Made by a program: the position numbers and the translations under genes. 64,000 nucleotides of DNA from Candidatus Hydrogenedentota bacterium (GTDB lineage Bacteria; Hydrogenedentota; Hydrogenedentia; Hydrogenedentales; JAEUWI01), in contig JAEUWI010000030.1 of the NCBI GenBank assembly GCA_016791475.1, positions 1-64,000 on the forward strand. The letters are read 5' to 3'. Under the pieces are notes generated by a model. It searched no databases. It saw only the letters and a list, made by a program, of their open reading frames with translations, and was not told the DNA's origin. The first letter of the stretch is position 1; every line of letters starts with the position of its first letter. Below, one piece after another: positions 43,548 through 52,296 of the stretch.

Positions 43548-45272
43548 TTATTTGTACCGCTGCTGGTCGAGGGGCACCCACCAGTCGCGCATGTCGAAGC
43601 CGAGGGCATAGGGCGTCACGCCCTGGAAGCGATTGGAGATGGCCACTTTGCGCTGGGAATTGAACAGGAAGGTGTAGGGCTGCTCCTCATGGAGTATGGC
43701 GTGGAAACGCCGGTACATGGCGTCGCGCTTTTCGTCGTCGAACTCGAGCCGGGCTTCCTCAATGATCTTGTCGGCTTCGGGATTGGCGAAGTTGACGTAG
43801 TTGGATCCGTTGGTAATCTGGGAGGAATGCCAGATTTGATAGGGGTCGCCTTTCATGGGGCTGACCCAGGCCATGCTGCAGGCGTCGAAAGAGCGCTTGT
43901 TCACGCTTTCCAGGAAGGAGGCCCACTCGAGGGGGCGGAGGGTGACATCGATACCCGCCTTGGTGAGTTCTTCCTTGTACACCGTGGCCAACTGCTCATA
44001 CTCCGGTGAGCCCGAGGGGTAGATCCACTCGTATTTGAAGGGAACGCCGTCCTTGTCGCGGATACCGTCCTTGTCGGAATCCACCCAGCCGGCTTGATCC
44101 AGCAGCGCTTTTGCTGCGGCGGGATCAAAGGGCCAGGGGGCGATGGTCTTGTCGTAGCTCGGCGAGTCGGGGAAGGCCTGCCCCGTGACGACCCGCACGA
44201 GGCCATGGTAGATGGTCTTGCCGATGGTGTCGCGGTCAAGCAGCATGGTCATGGCCTGGCGCGCGCGCTTGTCGCTGAAGAAGGGCTTGGTGGCGTTCCA
44301 TCCGATCCAGCCGAAAGACGAGCCATAGCCGTCCACGGGGGAATAAAGGGTGTATTTCTGGTACTGGCTGGTGATGTCGGGCTGGCTGGCCTGACGCACC
44401 CACTGTTCCGGCGTCAGGCGCATCTCGTCCACTTCGCCTCGGCGCAGGAGCTGAAAGGCGGCGTTGTTGTCGGTGATGAACTTGTAGTGAATCTGGTTGA
44501 CCAGGGGCTTCTTTGGTCCCCAGTAGTCGCTGCGCTTCGCGATGACGAGCTGCTGGCCGGTATCCCACTTTTCGAAGCGGTAAGGTCCGCTGCCGACGGG
44601 GGCGCGGTTGGCGGGGTGCTCGTTGAAATTCCCCTCTCCGTAGATGTGCTTTGGCAGGATCTGTAAAGAGCCCAGCACGTCGAGATGGAGGAAGTAGGGC
44701 TGTTTGGCCTTGAACTGGACAGTGTACTCATCCAGTGCGATGGCCGACTCAAAATCGACCAGGTAGGAGCGCTTGTCCGCCGTGAGGTTGGCGGTGTTCA
44801 TGATGGACTCGTAGGTAAAGAGGACGTCCTGGGCCGTAAGGGGCTTGCCGTCGGAAAAGGTCACGTCCTTGCGGAGATAAAAGGTGTAGGTGAGTTTGTC
44901 TTCCGAGATTTCCCAGCGCTCGGCGATCCAGGGCTCTTCGGCCTGGGTTTCCCGGTTGGACACGAGCATGGTCTCGAAGATATTGCCGCCATAACCATCG
45001 GTAATCCGCTGAGTGTAGGAATCGCTGATTTCCAGACTGGGGTTCAAGGTGGCCGGTTCAGCCTCCAGGAGAATGACGATCCAGTCCCCTTCGACCGGGG
45101 CGCCTTCGGCCTTGGGTGGGGCGCCCTGGACGGTGCCGAAGGGGGTGTTGAGCACCTCGGGCGCGTTGGAAGCCCCGGACGAGTCGCCGCCTCCACCGCC
45201 GCATCCCGTGAGGAGGGCTGAAAGCGCGGTGAGTGCGGTCAAACACGTTCCTAAGGGCTTCAATGTCGGCAT
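43548..45272 (-). CDS. Peptide ABC transporter substrate-binding lipoprotein (SBP_bac_5)
   Basis: This 574-residue periplasmic lipoprotein delivers peptides to the OppB/C permease. The signal peptide ends in a lipobox (SALLTGCGGGGG) with Cys about residue 25, followed by a Gly/Ser linker. Family 5 features include ATLNPSLEISDSYTQRITDG, ANRAPVGSGPYRFEKWDTGQ and RARQAMTMLLDRDTIGKTI. The C-terminal part has HAILHEEQPYTFLFNSQ. ATG 45272 with ACGGAGTG upstream was chosen; the frame stays open further upstream only because it lies opposite the next gene. First gene of the transporter operon. Confidence 0.95.
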   Translation of the reverse strand: MPTLKPLGTCLTALTALSALLTGCGGGGGDSSGASNAPEVLNTPFGTVQGAPPKAEGAPVEGDWIVILLEAEPATLNPSLEISDSYTQRITDGYGGNIFETMLVSNRETQAEEPWIAERWEISEDKLTYTFYLRKDVTFSDGKPLTAQDVLFTYESIMNTANLTADKRSYLVDFESAIALDEYTVQFKAKQPYFLHLDVLGSLQILPKHIYGEGNFNEHPANRAPVGSGPYRFEKWDTGQQLVIAKRSDYWGPKKPLVNQIHYKFITDNNAAFQLLRRGEVDEMRLTPEQWVRQASQPDITSQYQKYTLYSPVDGYGSSFGWIGWNATKPFFSDKRARQAMTMLLDRDTIGKTIYHGLVRVVTGQAFPDSPSYDKTIAPWPFDPAAAKALLDQAGWVDSDKDGIRDKDGVPFKYEWIYPSGSPEYEQLATVYKEELTKAGIDVTLRPLEWASFLESVNKRSFDACSMAWVSPMKGDPYQIWHSSQITNGSNYVNFANPEADKIIEEARLEFDDEKRDAMYRRFHAILHEEQPYTFLFNSQRKVAISNRFQGVTPYALGFDMRDWWVPLDQQRYK

Positions 45273-45450
45273 GAAATCACTCCGTAAGGAAAAGACTCGT
45301 CTGTACCAAGATTCAGCGTCGCCGCCAATTTGTGTCATGGTATCACAACGACGCGATGGTGGAAAAACCCGGACGGATGCATCGGCGGTGAGTGATCGTG
45401 TATGGTTGCGGGGCGCGGTGCCGCGCGAAGGTTGGTTGGCCGCAGGGGAA

Positions 45451-46629
45451 ATGCTCGTGACCGTAAGGCTTGGCATCATCGGTGTACCGGAGGACCCCGG
45501 GGGGATCCTTGCGCGGTGCGCCCTGTTGGGCGCGGCGCCGGTTTTTCTGGTGGAGGGCGATGAGGTTTCGAATCTTCCTCCAGGCTGCGAGGTGGTTTCT
45601 CTGGGGGAGCGGGGTATCGAGGCACTCCGGGATGAGGCCGGGTCCAGCGCGCTATCCGGGCTCTGGACGGCATGTTCCGAAGGAACCTCGCGGCTTTCGG
45701 AAGTGGCGAGGGCCCTCGAACTGCCCCAGCTTCCGTGCATGGATGATGCGCGCCAAAGCGCAATTCCAATAGACGGGGCCATGGTCTATCCCATCGCTTC
45801 GCTGGCGCATCTGTGCGAAGAGGATCTTCAGGCCCTGCCGATTCCGGCCTGGGTGCGGGCGGCCTGCACTCGGGGAGACAGCTCCTGCATGCGCCTGGAC
45901 CATCCCAACGATCTTTCCCTGGCCTCCGCCAAGTTGCGGCGGCGCAATCTGGAAGGACCCATTCGAATCCAACCGGCGATCGACGGCGCGGTCTATCGTG
46001 TGCTCGCCTTCAAGACCTTGGAAAGGCTTGCGGTTGCCTGTGTCGTTTCGGAGGAGACCACCAGCTCGGTCTATCGCGTGCCGCTAAGCGTGGTCGTGCC
46101 CGCCGAGGGCCGCGCGACATTGGCGGAGGACGTGGAGGCTTTGGCGGTCGCGGTGAACGGACACCTCCCGGAAGGCTGGGGCTATGTCGAATTGGAGGTC
46201 GTGGATACGAATCGGGGGCTGCGTCTGATCGACGTGCAATGCCCGGCCCGTCTCGATACGCACCGCTGTGAACTGGTGCGGCTGTCTCTGGGCATCGACC
46301 TGTGTCTGGCTTCCATGGCCTGCGCGTTGGGGCGGATTCCCGCACTGTCACCGACGCGCCATGCCGTGGCCGCCATGACCTGGCTGTTGACCCGGAGTGG
46401 CGTGGTGACTGGATTTCAAGGGGTGGAAGAGGCGCGGCTAATGGACGGGGTTGTTGAGGTGCGTATCACGGCGGTGGAGGGGGACATCCTCAGTCACGTG
46501 GTGGACATCCCTTCACGGGAGCGGGGAGGCTTCATCATGGCCGTCGGGAATTCGGGTGCCCAGGCCCGGGAGCGCCTTGAGGCGGCCCGCGCGCGGGTCT
46601 GGATTAATACGTCGCCCGCGCTGCTTTGA
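45451..46629 (+). CDS. ATP-grasp-like protein of unknown function
   Basis: This 392-residue protein begins LVTVRLGIIGVPEDPGG, a Rossmann-like first strand. The region PIRIQPAIDGAVYRVLAFKT and WGYVELEVVDTNRGLRLIDV (then QCPARLDTH) resembles the substrate-binding end of ATP-grasp enzymes such as biotin carboxylase or PurK, where a Glu and Asn bind Mg-ATP; here N is replaced by Q/C residues. GGFIMAVGNSGAQARERLEA matches the closing domain of carboxylase-type ATP-grasp proteins. Activity may be lost or altered. The start may be ATG 45451 or GTG 45457; AGGGGAA suits the latter. It is divergent from the peptide-binding protein gene. Confidence 0.6.
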   Translation: MLVTVRLGIIGVPEDPGGILARCALLGAAPVFLVEGDEVSNLPPGCEVVSLGERGIEALRDEAGSSALSGLWTACSEGTSRLSEVARALELPQLPCMDDARQSAIPIDGAMVYPIASLAHLCEEDLQALPIPAWVRAACTRGDSSCMRLDHPNDLSLASAKLRRRNLEGPIRIQPAIDGAVYRVLAFKTLERLAVACVVSEETTSSVYRVPLSVVVPAEGRATLAEDVEALAVAVNGHLPEGWGYVELEVVDTNRGLRLIDVQCPARLDTHRCELVRLSLGIDLCLASMACALGRIPALSPTRHAVAAMTWLLTRSGVVTGFQGVEEARLMDGVVEVRITAVEGDILSHVVDIPSRERGGFIMAVGNSGAQARERLEAARARVWINTSPALL

Positions 46630-46635
46630 AGAAAA

Positions 46636-46686
46636 GGATCGGACCAATCAGACGGATCGGACCGATCTGATTGATCGGTCCGATCC
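46636..46686. terminator. Bidirectional hairpin between convergent genes
   Basis: GGATCGGACCAATCAG pairs with CTGATTGATCGGTCCGATCC (4 unpaired bases) and a second GGATCGGACCGATC palindrome sits in the loop. It lies 7 bases past the ATP-grasp stop and 20 before the end of the PIG-L gene. The same unit occurs inverted at 32166-32200. Confidence 0.6.
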
Positions 46687-46705
46687 GCCGGGTCGGCCCG
46701 AATAA

Positions 46706-47557
46706 TTAGCCCTGAATCTTCCGCACCCGCTCGGTGACGTCGCTCAGGAAATTGCTGAGGTAGCCTTGCACGAGCGCGAGGGGGTCGAGGTCGCGGTCTT
46801 CGATGAGGGGGGTGAGGTCCATGGCGAAGGTGATACCTGTCGATTGGTCCACGCCGTGGGACTGGTGGTAGGTGGCGTGGGCGCGACGTCGGCCCATGCT
46901 GGCCAGGTCATAGCGCTTGCCACCCGCAATCTGGGAGTCGAAGACGCCGACCAGGGCCATTTGGAGGTTTTCGCGCGTGGAGACGTCCATGGCAATTTTA
47001 TCGGTGTCCACCATCCAGTCGAGATCACGCCAGACCTCGCATCCATAGACTTTCTTCGGCAGGGCTTCCTGGGAAACGCGGCGCAGGGCGGCGATGGTCT
47101 TCAGGGTGACCCCGATGTGGGTGTCGTGCTTGTCCGCCAGGTTGTGGGTATAGATGATGTCCGGCTTCGTGGCTTCGATGATGGCGGCGAGGTCGTTGAT
47201 GGGGCCCTGGTCCGCCGCGTCTTTTACGCGGCCGCTGGGGAAATCGAGGAGGAACTGGGCGGCGAATTCACCCACAAAGGCGGCTTTTTTCTGTTCCTTG
47301 TTGCGCACCTGAATCATATCTTCGTCGCTGTAATTGCCGTAAATGCCGCTGCGGGGCGTGCCGCCGCCATTGGTGACGACCACGCCGGTGTACCACTGGT
47401 CGGGCTGCTGGTAGCAGGTTACGATGCCTTCGCTGGCCATGATTTCCAGGTCGTCCTGATGGGCGCCGATGGCAAGGTGGGTGGTGCGGGCCAGGGCTTC
47501 GGATTCTTCGACGCCATCGGGGATATAGAGTTCGGCGGTGTCCAGGGTGAGCTTCAT
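46706..47557 (-). CDS. PIG-L (LmbE-like) deacetylase family protein
   Basis: This 283-residue zinc-dependent deacetylase removes acetyl groups from N-acetylglucosamine-type or related substrates. The metal and catalytic motif is LAIGAHQDDLEIMA (usual form AHPDDE; here Gln replaces Pro and Leu follows the second Asp before Glu). YTHNLADKHDTHIGVT carries the other zinc His residues. YGCEVWRDLDWM and a C-terminal helical tail complete it. Substrate unknown; a neighbouring ROK-type sugar kinase suggests amino-sugar metabolism, but this is inference. Confidence 0.88.
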   Translation of the reverse strand: MKLTLDTAELYIPDGVEESEALARTTHLAIGAHQDDLEIMASEGIVTCYQQPDQWYTGVVVTNGGGTPRSGIYGNYSDEDMIQVRNKEQKKAAFVGEFAAQFLLDFPSGRVKDAADQGPINDLAAIIEATKPDIIYTHNLADKHDTHIGVTLKTIAALRRVSQEALPKKVYGCEVWRDLDWMVDTDKIAMDVSTRENLQMALVGVFDSQIAGGKRYDLASMGRRRAHATYHQSHGVDQSTGITFAMDLTPLIEDRDLDPLALVQGYLSNFLSDVTERVRKIQG

Positions 47558-47876
47558 GGGAGGAAAATTAACCTTTCAGTTCGATTAATGGTGTAAATGC
47601 ACCGGAATTTTAACCACGAATGCACACGAATTTTCACGAATAAGAAACCGTGGCCCTCGTGATAATGCATAGAGCACTTTGCGTGTTCCACAACCGGAAA
47701 AAAGAAGTTCCGGGCTACGGAAATACACGGAACGTTACGGAAAGCAGAAGGGCTGGAGTCAGTAGTCAGACAGAGCCAAACGGTCGATTGATTACATTCA
47801 ACAGCGTAATAGCGGAGCACTTATTGGTGTGTATTCGTGTCCATTCGTGGTTCAATTTCTTAATAAATGGCTCTTG
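47558..47876. other. Intergenic region with diverged short repeats
   Basis: Lower GC than the flanking genes, with CACGAAT-type repeats (CCACGAATGCACACGAATT at 47612-47630 and TTCACGAATAAG) and related words near 47825-47845 (GTATTCGTGTCCATTCGTGG) in inverted orientation. No gene supported. Confidence 0.5.
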
Positions 47877-49268
47877 TTATAGTGCCGGCAGACTGGCGGC
47901 GGCGATGGACTGGCCCACGCGGCGGCTCTTTTCATCGGGCAACTGGATATTGATGTGGGCCAGCTCGGGGAACTCGGCGGCCAGGACGGCTTTTGCGCCG
48001 TCGAGGAGCAAGTCGCCGCCTTTGCCGGAAGTGCAGCGCCCGAGGATGAGCACATGCTTCAGGTCGTAGAAACGGGCGTAGTGGGCGATGCCGTAGCCGA
48101 GATAGATGCCCATGGACTCCCAGATTTTCGTAGCGCCCTCATGACCGGCTTCAAGCTTTTCCTGTACGAATTTCAGCTTCTCAGCGTCGGTCACGCCTTC
48201 GGGCAACTCGATGCCCGCGGCCGGGGCGAGGCGGAATACGCACTGCTGTGAGAAATAGCGGGCGCCCACGCCAATGTCGCCCGACCACTCGTCATCGGAT
48301 GCGCCGGGATTATAGTCGACCGGGGCAAAGGCCAACTCGTTGAGCCAGCTCGTGATGTTGCCGTCCATGGTGACATAGCCCCCGGCCTCGCTGGAGCCCA
48401 GAGCGATGCCCAGGACGCCATTGTCTTCCAGGGACATGGAACCGGCGAGGGCGGTGACTTCACCGTCGTTTACGATTTCCAGGGGCACGCCGAGTTCTTC
48501 GCCGATGCGGACGAACATGTTGCGCACTTCGTCAAAACGGTCTTCCGGAATGCCTCGGAATAGGGAAGCGATCATCGCGCGATTGTTTATGAATACGCCG
48601 GCCGAGCTGCCGCCGATGGCGTCCACGCGGGGCATCTTGCTGGCGGCGGTTTTCAGCGCGGCCATGACCTCATTGTAGTGGTAGGTCGGGTCGGTCTGCT
48701 TGCGCGGTTCCCAGACCACTTCCTCGGAGAAGATGGCTTCGCCGTCCACGACGGCCGAGACTTTGCGGTCCGATGCGCCGAGATCGAAGCCGATGCGGCA
48801 ACCGTCGAGGTGACGGCCCAGGGGCTGGGTGGATTCGTTTTCCGCGGGCACTTCCTCGGGCTTGCAGCCCCGAATCTGGAAGGTCTGTTCATAGACGCTC
48901 TTGCCCATGAAGCCGAAGTCGAATGCGCGGGTGCCGCCGGGGCGATATACGCCTGCGAGATAGGCCGCCACATAGCCGGGGCCGCCCACATGGACGCGGA
49001 ACGCGCCCTTCTGCCACAGAAGGAATTTCAGGATTCGTTCAATGTAGAAGCAACTCGCGTCGGCCAGATCGTGACCATCGGGAAACACTCTTGTTTCGAA
49101 GCGCGCGATGGCGCCGCCATTTCGTTCGAGTCCCAGAATGAGGGGCACGCCCCGTCCGGAGTCCGCCACGGCCTTGTCAAAGGTCTGGTTCGCCAGGACG
49201 GCGGGGCGAAAGTCGGGTTCAAGTGGGGGAACAAAGGTTGGGGGCGTGAGCATCCACGAGTAGTTCAT
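47877..49268 (-). CDS. ROK-family sugar kinase-like protein
   Basis: A 463-residue protein with an actin-like ATPase fold. The phosphate-1 motif is CRIGFDLGASDRKVSAVVDG near residue 158. IVNDGEVTALAGSM carries the expected catalytic-loop Asp, and LGIALGSSEAGGYVTMDGN is the phosphate-2 glycine motif. HVLILGRCTSGKGG near the C-terminus fits the adenosine motif. The first ~155 residues are an unusual extension not seen in short ROK kinases. The substrate is probably a hexose or amino sugar. The zinc-binding C-x-C motif of classical ROK proteins is not evident. Confidence 0.78.
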   Translation of the reverse strand: MNYSWMLTPPTFVPPLEPDFRPAVLANQTFDKAVADSGRGVPLILGLERNGGAIARFETRVFPDGHDLADASCFYIERILKFLLWQKGAFRVHVGGPGYVAAYLAGVYRPGGTRAFDFGFMGKSVYEQTFQIRGCKPEEVPAENESTQPLGRHLDGCRIGFDLGASDRKVSAVVDGEAIFSEEVVWEPRKQTDPTYHYNEVMAALKTAASKMPRVDAIGGSSAGVFINNRAMIASLFRGIPEDRFDEVRNMFVRIGEELGVPLEIVNDGEVTALAGSMSLEDNGVLGIALGSSEAGGYVTMDGNITSWLNELAFAPVDYNPGASDDEWSGDIGVGARYFSQQCVFRLAPAAGIELPEGVTDAEKLKFVQEKLEAGHEGATKIWESMGIYLGYGIAHYARFYDLKHVLILGRCTSGKGGDLLLDGAKAVLAAEFPELAHINIQLPDEKSRRVGQSIAAASLPAL

Positions 49269-49368
49269 TGGGTCAGACTTTCTTCTTCCGGGTGTTGAGT
49301 TATCGCGGCGCGCCGCAGGGGGTACTATAGCATAGGGAAGAGCGGGGATTTAAGAGGAAGTCTGAAGA

Positions 49369-49470
49369 ATGGGTCTTATGGGTCTTATGGGTCTTATGGG
49401 TCCTATGGGTCATATGGGTCTTATGAGTCAGTATGACTCCATTTCCAGAGACCCATACGACCCATACGAC
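49369..49470. repeat. (GGGTCTTAT)n array with inverted tail
   Basis: About seven units of GGGTCTTATG and close variants (GGGTCCTATG, GGGTCATATG) are followed at 49451-49470 by two inverted units (ACCCATACG). It sits between the divergent ROK and AAA+ genes. The layout copies that at the left edge of the window. Confidence 0.9.
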
Positions 49471-49565
49471 GCACAAGAGCGATTTCATCCATCATCCTTC
49501 AGCCTTCAGGCCATCTGTGATAGAATGCGCAACATGAAGTACTACTTAACACGAGAGACCTCTAT

Positions 49566-51275
49566 ATGAAGGGACGCAGTTTCGACACCTTCGAGTTGAC
49601 CCCGGGGAACCGGGAGGCTTTTGATGTCTGCCGGCGGGTGGCCATGCTGGAGGAAATGGGGCCATCCCTGGTGCTCTTACTGGGGCCGGAGGGCAGCGGC
49701 AAGAGCCATCTGCTCTGGGCGGTGGCCAAGCAGGTGCGTTTGAGCGCGATACCGGTGGGCCTGGCGTTGGTGACACCGGGGGACTTCCCGGATAAGGTGA
49801 AGGCGCTGGTGGAGGACCCGCGACCGCTGCAGGGGCGCCGCGCCATGCTGCTGGTGGACAATCTGGAGGGTTTCGATGCCGAAGCCCGGCGACTCGAAGC
49901 CGTGATCGAAGCCTTCTTGAACCACCAGCATCCGGTACTGGTGGCGAGCAATGTTCAACCGAACCGGCTGCAGAAGCTCAGCGGTCCGCTTCGCGCGCGG
50001 TTGGCGCGGTCGCGTTCGGTTATCCTGGAAGCGCGCACGGCGGGTGCGGCGCCGTGGCAGGCTGCCGAGCAGGCGATAGCGCTGGAAGAGGCGAATCAGG
50101 CGCTGCAGTGGGAAAAGAACTCGCTCCAGACCCGTTTCGACACCCTGCAACAGGAGCGGGACGGCCTGCTTCAGCGCATAGGATTCCTGCTGCAGGAAAA
50201 GGAGATGCTCCAGCAGTACAACGAATCGCTCCAGCGTGAGCGCGCGGCGTTTCAGGAGCAGTGCCAGGCCCTGTTGCCGGAGCGGGACTGGCTGAAGCAG
50301 AAGACGGAGTCGCTGGAGCGTGAGCGGTCGGCCTATCAGGAGGCGATTACGGCGGCCAACAAGGCGGCGGCGGAGAAGGCGCTGGAGTTTAAGGCGCTGC
50401 AATCCCGGCTGGAGGCGTCCATTGGCGACGCGGACTATGCGCTGGCGAATCAGGTGCGGATCCAGGCGGCCCTGAGTGTTGCCAAGGCGGATCTTGAAGG
50501 TCAGGAGGCGCTGCGCGTCACATTACAGGAGCGGGAGAAGGCCCTTGCCAAGGCGGAGATGTCCGTGGGGCAGGCCCTGACCCGGATCGAGCAGATGCGC
50601 CAGGCCTATGCGCAGTGGCGCGAAGAAATCATGTCGGACATCGCGGCAATGGCGGGTGAGCTGGCTGCGGAGCGAAAGGCGCCTCCGGCCCATGAGCCTC
50701 CGTTGTTGCGTGCGCTGGCGGAGGCCGGCGCCGATCACGAGCAGGTGCGCGCCGCGCTTACGGCGACCCGGGAACGGCTCAAGGCCATCGAGTTCGAGTG
50801 GGAGAAGACCCGGCGTGTGCTGGCGATTCAGACCGCCGAGATGGATGCCCTGCGCTATGCGGCGGCGAGTCAGGTGGCGTCGGCCAATATCCAGGCGGGC
50901 GAAATGGAGCACCGGATTGACACGCTGGAAACGGCCATTTCCCAGGTGGACGCGGCGGCGGTGGTGGCCTCCGATGCCTTGCCGGAAACGGGCGCGGGCA
51001 TTGCCACCCTGCGGGCGGCCCTGGGCCATCTTCAGGAAGAGTTGCGCGCCCTACGCGAAGCGCGTGCGGCGCACGATGGTGAGCGCCAGCGCGCCCACGA
51101 TGAGATGTCCCTCTTCGACTCGGAGTACTTTGAAGCCCTGCCCTCGGATTTTCAGGGGCACCGCAGCCCCATGCTTCCCGGCCTGGATGCCGAATTGATG
51201 ACCGCTTTTGAAGGGGCGAGAACGCCCAGGTCCGCCGCATCCGCGCACGATGCGGTTCCGGAAGATGTCGCATGA
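49566..51275 (+). CDS. DnaA-like AAA+ domain fused to a long coiled coil
   Basis: This 569-residue protein starts like DnaA/Hda AAA+ domains: FDTFELTPGNREAFDVCRRV, then Walker A LLGPEGSGKSHLLWAVA (about residues 39-55), Walker B AMLLVDNLEGFD (near 95-106) and sensor-1 VLVASNVQPNRLQKL. LRARLARSRSVILEA fits the arginine-finger region. From about residue 170 to 510 the chain is coiled coil (NQALQWEKNSLQTRFDTLQQ and on). The DnaA DNA-binding domain IV is missing. Its stop overlaps the next gene's start by 4 bases (ATGA). I infer a regulator or scaffold related to replication initiation, without direct proof. Confidence 0.8.
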   Translation: MKGRSFDTFELTPGNREAFDVCRRVAMLEEMGPSLVLLLGPEGSGKSHLLWAVAKQVRLSAIPVGLALVTPGDFPDKVKALVEDPRPLQGRRAMLLVDNLEGFDAEARRLEAVIEAFLNHQHPVLVASNVQPNRLQKLSGPLRARLARSRSVILEARTAGAAPWQAAEQAIALEEANQALQWEKNSLQTRFDTLQQERDGLLQRIGFLLQEKEMLQQYNESLQRERAAFQEQCQALLPERDWLKQKTESLERERSAYQEAITAANKAAAEKALEFKALQSRLEASIGDADYALANQVRIQAALSVAKADLEGQEALRVTLQEREKALAKAEMSVGQALTRIEQMRQAYAQWREEIMSDIAAMAGELAAERKAPPAHEPPLLRALAEAGADHEQVRAALTATRERLKAIEFEWEKTRRVLAIQTAEMDALRYAAASQVASANIQAGEMEHRIDTLETAISQVDAAAVVASDALPETGAGIATLRAALGHLQEELRALREARAAHDGERQRAHDEMSLFDSEYFEALPSDFQGHRSPMLPGLDAELMTAFEGARTPRSAASAHDAVPEDVA

Positions 51276-51856
51276 GTGGTTCCAAAAGCGGCGAATTCAC
51301 CATGCGTATACTCGATTTGTTCCAGATAATTCATCCGCTGGATCGCATTCCCCGCGCGGGCTATGTGCTTCGCGGCGTACCGGAGCCGGAGTCCGTGGCG
51401 GCCCACAGTCACTTCGTCGCCCTGCTCGCCCTGCTCTTCGTGGAGCAGTTTCCGGGAGTCTACAACCGGGACCGTCTGCTGGCCATGGCGCTGGTTCACG
51501 ATCTGGCGGAGTCACGGCTCATGGATATCCCCATGCCCTATGCGGACGCCTATTTAAAAGAGGCCAAGCAGAAGGCGGAGCAGGCCATCACGGACGATCT
51601 TCTCGGTGGCCTGCCCGGCGATCTTGCGGCGCTTCATGCGGAATTCGACGCCGCCATCACGCCCGAAGCGCGGCTGCTGCGCGGCCTGGACAAGGCCCAG
51701 ATGATGATCAAGGTCGGGTGCTACGAGCGCGAGCACCGGGGCTGCCTGGACGAGTTCTGGGCAAACCCGAAGAACTTTGCGGACTTCGGGATCGCGGCGG
51801 TATCGGAATTGTTCGACGCGATATGCGCGCGCGCGGGGAAAGTGCGGCCGAGGTAG
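51272..51856 (+). CDS. HD-domain hydrolase (YfbR-like)
   Basis: This 194-residue protein is an HD-domain phosphohydrolase of the YfbR/HD_3 type, enzymes that often remove phosphate from deoxynucleoside monophosphates. Metal ligands are in ESVAAHSHFVALLALLF, in LVHDLAESRLMDIPMPY (HD pair plus the ES motif) and in the Asp of RGLDKAQMMIKV. The first codons overlap the AAA+/coiled-coil gene by four bases, so the two are translationally coupled. A link of nucleotide pools to replication control is a plausible but unproven reading. Confidence 0.88.
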   Translation: MSGSKSGEFTMRILDLFQIIHPLDRIPRAGYVLRGVPEPESVAAHSHFVALLALLFVEQFPGVYNRDRLLAMALVHDLAESRLMDIPMPYADAYLKEAKQKAEQAITDDLLGGLPGDLAALHAEFDAAITPEARLLRGLDKAQMMIKVGCYEREHRGCLDEFWANPKNFADFGIAAVSELFDAICARAGKVRPR

Positions 51857-52296
51857 TGACGATCTTCCACGTCGGCGGGCTGAGCCTTTGACTCAATGGA
51901 GCCGATTGAGGGCGGCAAGAAAGAGAGTCTAACCACGAATGGATCTGGAGCAGCCGTTGGGCTCAACCAAATTCTTCACCACGAAGGCCACGAAGGCCAC
52001 GAAGAGAAGAGAGGGAAGGAAGCGTTCTGCAACTGTGATTCCCCCTGCAATGAAGGCAAGACCATAGTGAACTCGGATCTCAGCTATCTTTGCGCCTTCG
52101 CGCCTTTGCGTGCAATAGATCAGGAAGAATGCGTGCCAAGGTTGACTGAACGACCGCCGAAGTCCTGCAAAGCCCCAATCTCCTTTCTCTTCGTGCTCCT
52201 CTTATCCGTGAGTATCCGTGCAATCCGTGGTAAGAAACAAAAGGTTTTTGACCACGGATTGCACGGAGGTGTACGGATGATAAAGACGTGGGTGTG
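51857..52296. other. Convergent intergenic region with repeats and hairpin
   Basis: CCACGAAGG is repeated three times at 51978-52004. TGCAATCCGTGG (52219-52230) pairs perfectly with CCACGGATTGCA (52252-52263), a hairpin that could end transcription of both facing genes. No gene supported. Confidence 0.6.

Noticed and set aside
45273-45782. N-terminal extension of the peptide-binding protein
   Set aside because: The frame stays open but the lipoprotein signal peptide and ribosome site place the start at 45272.
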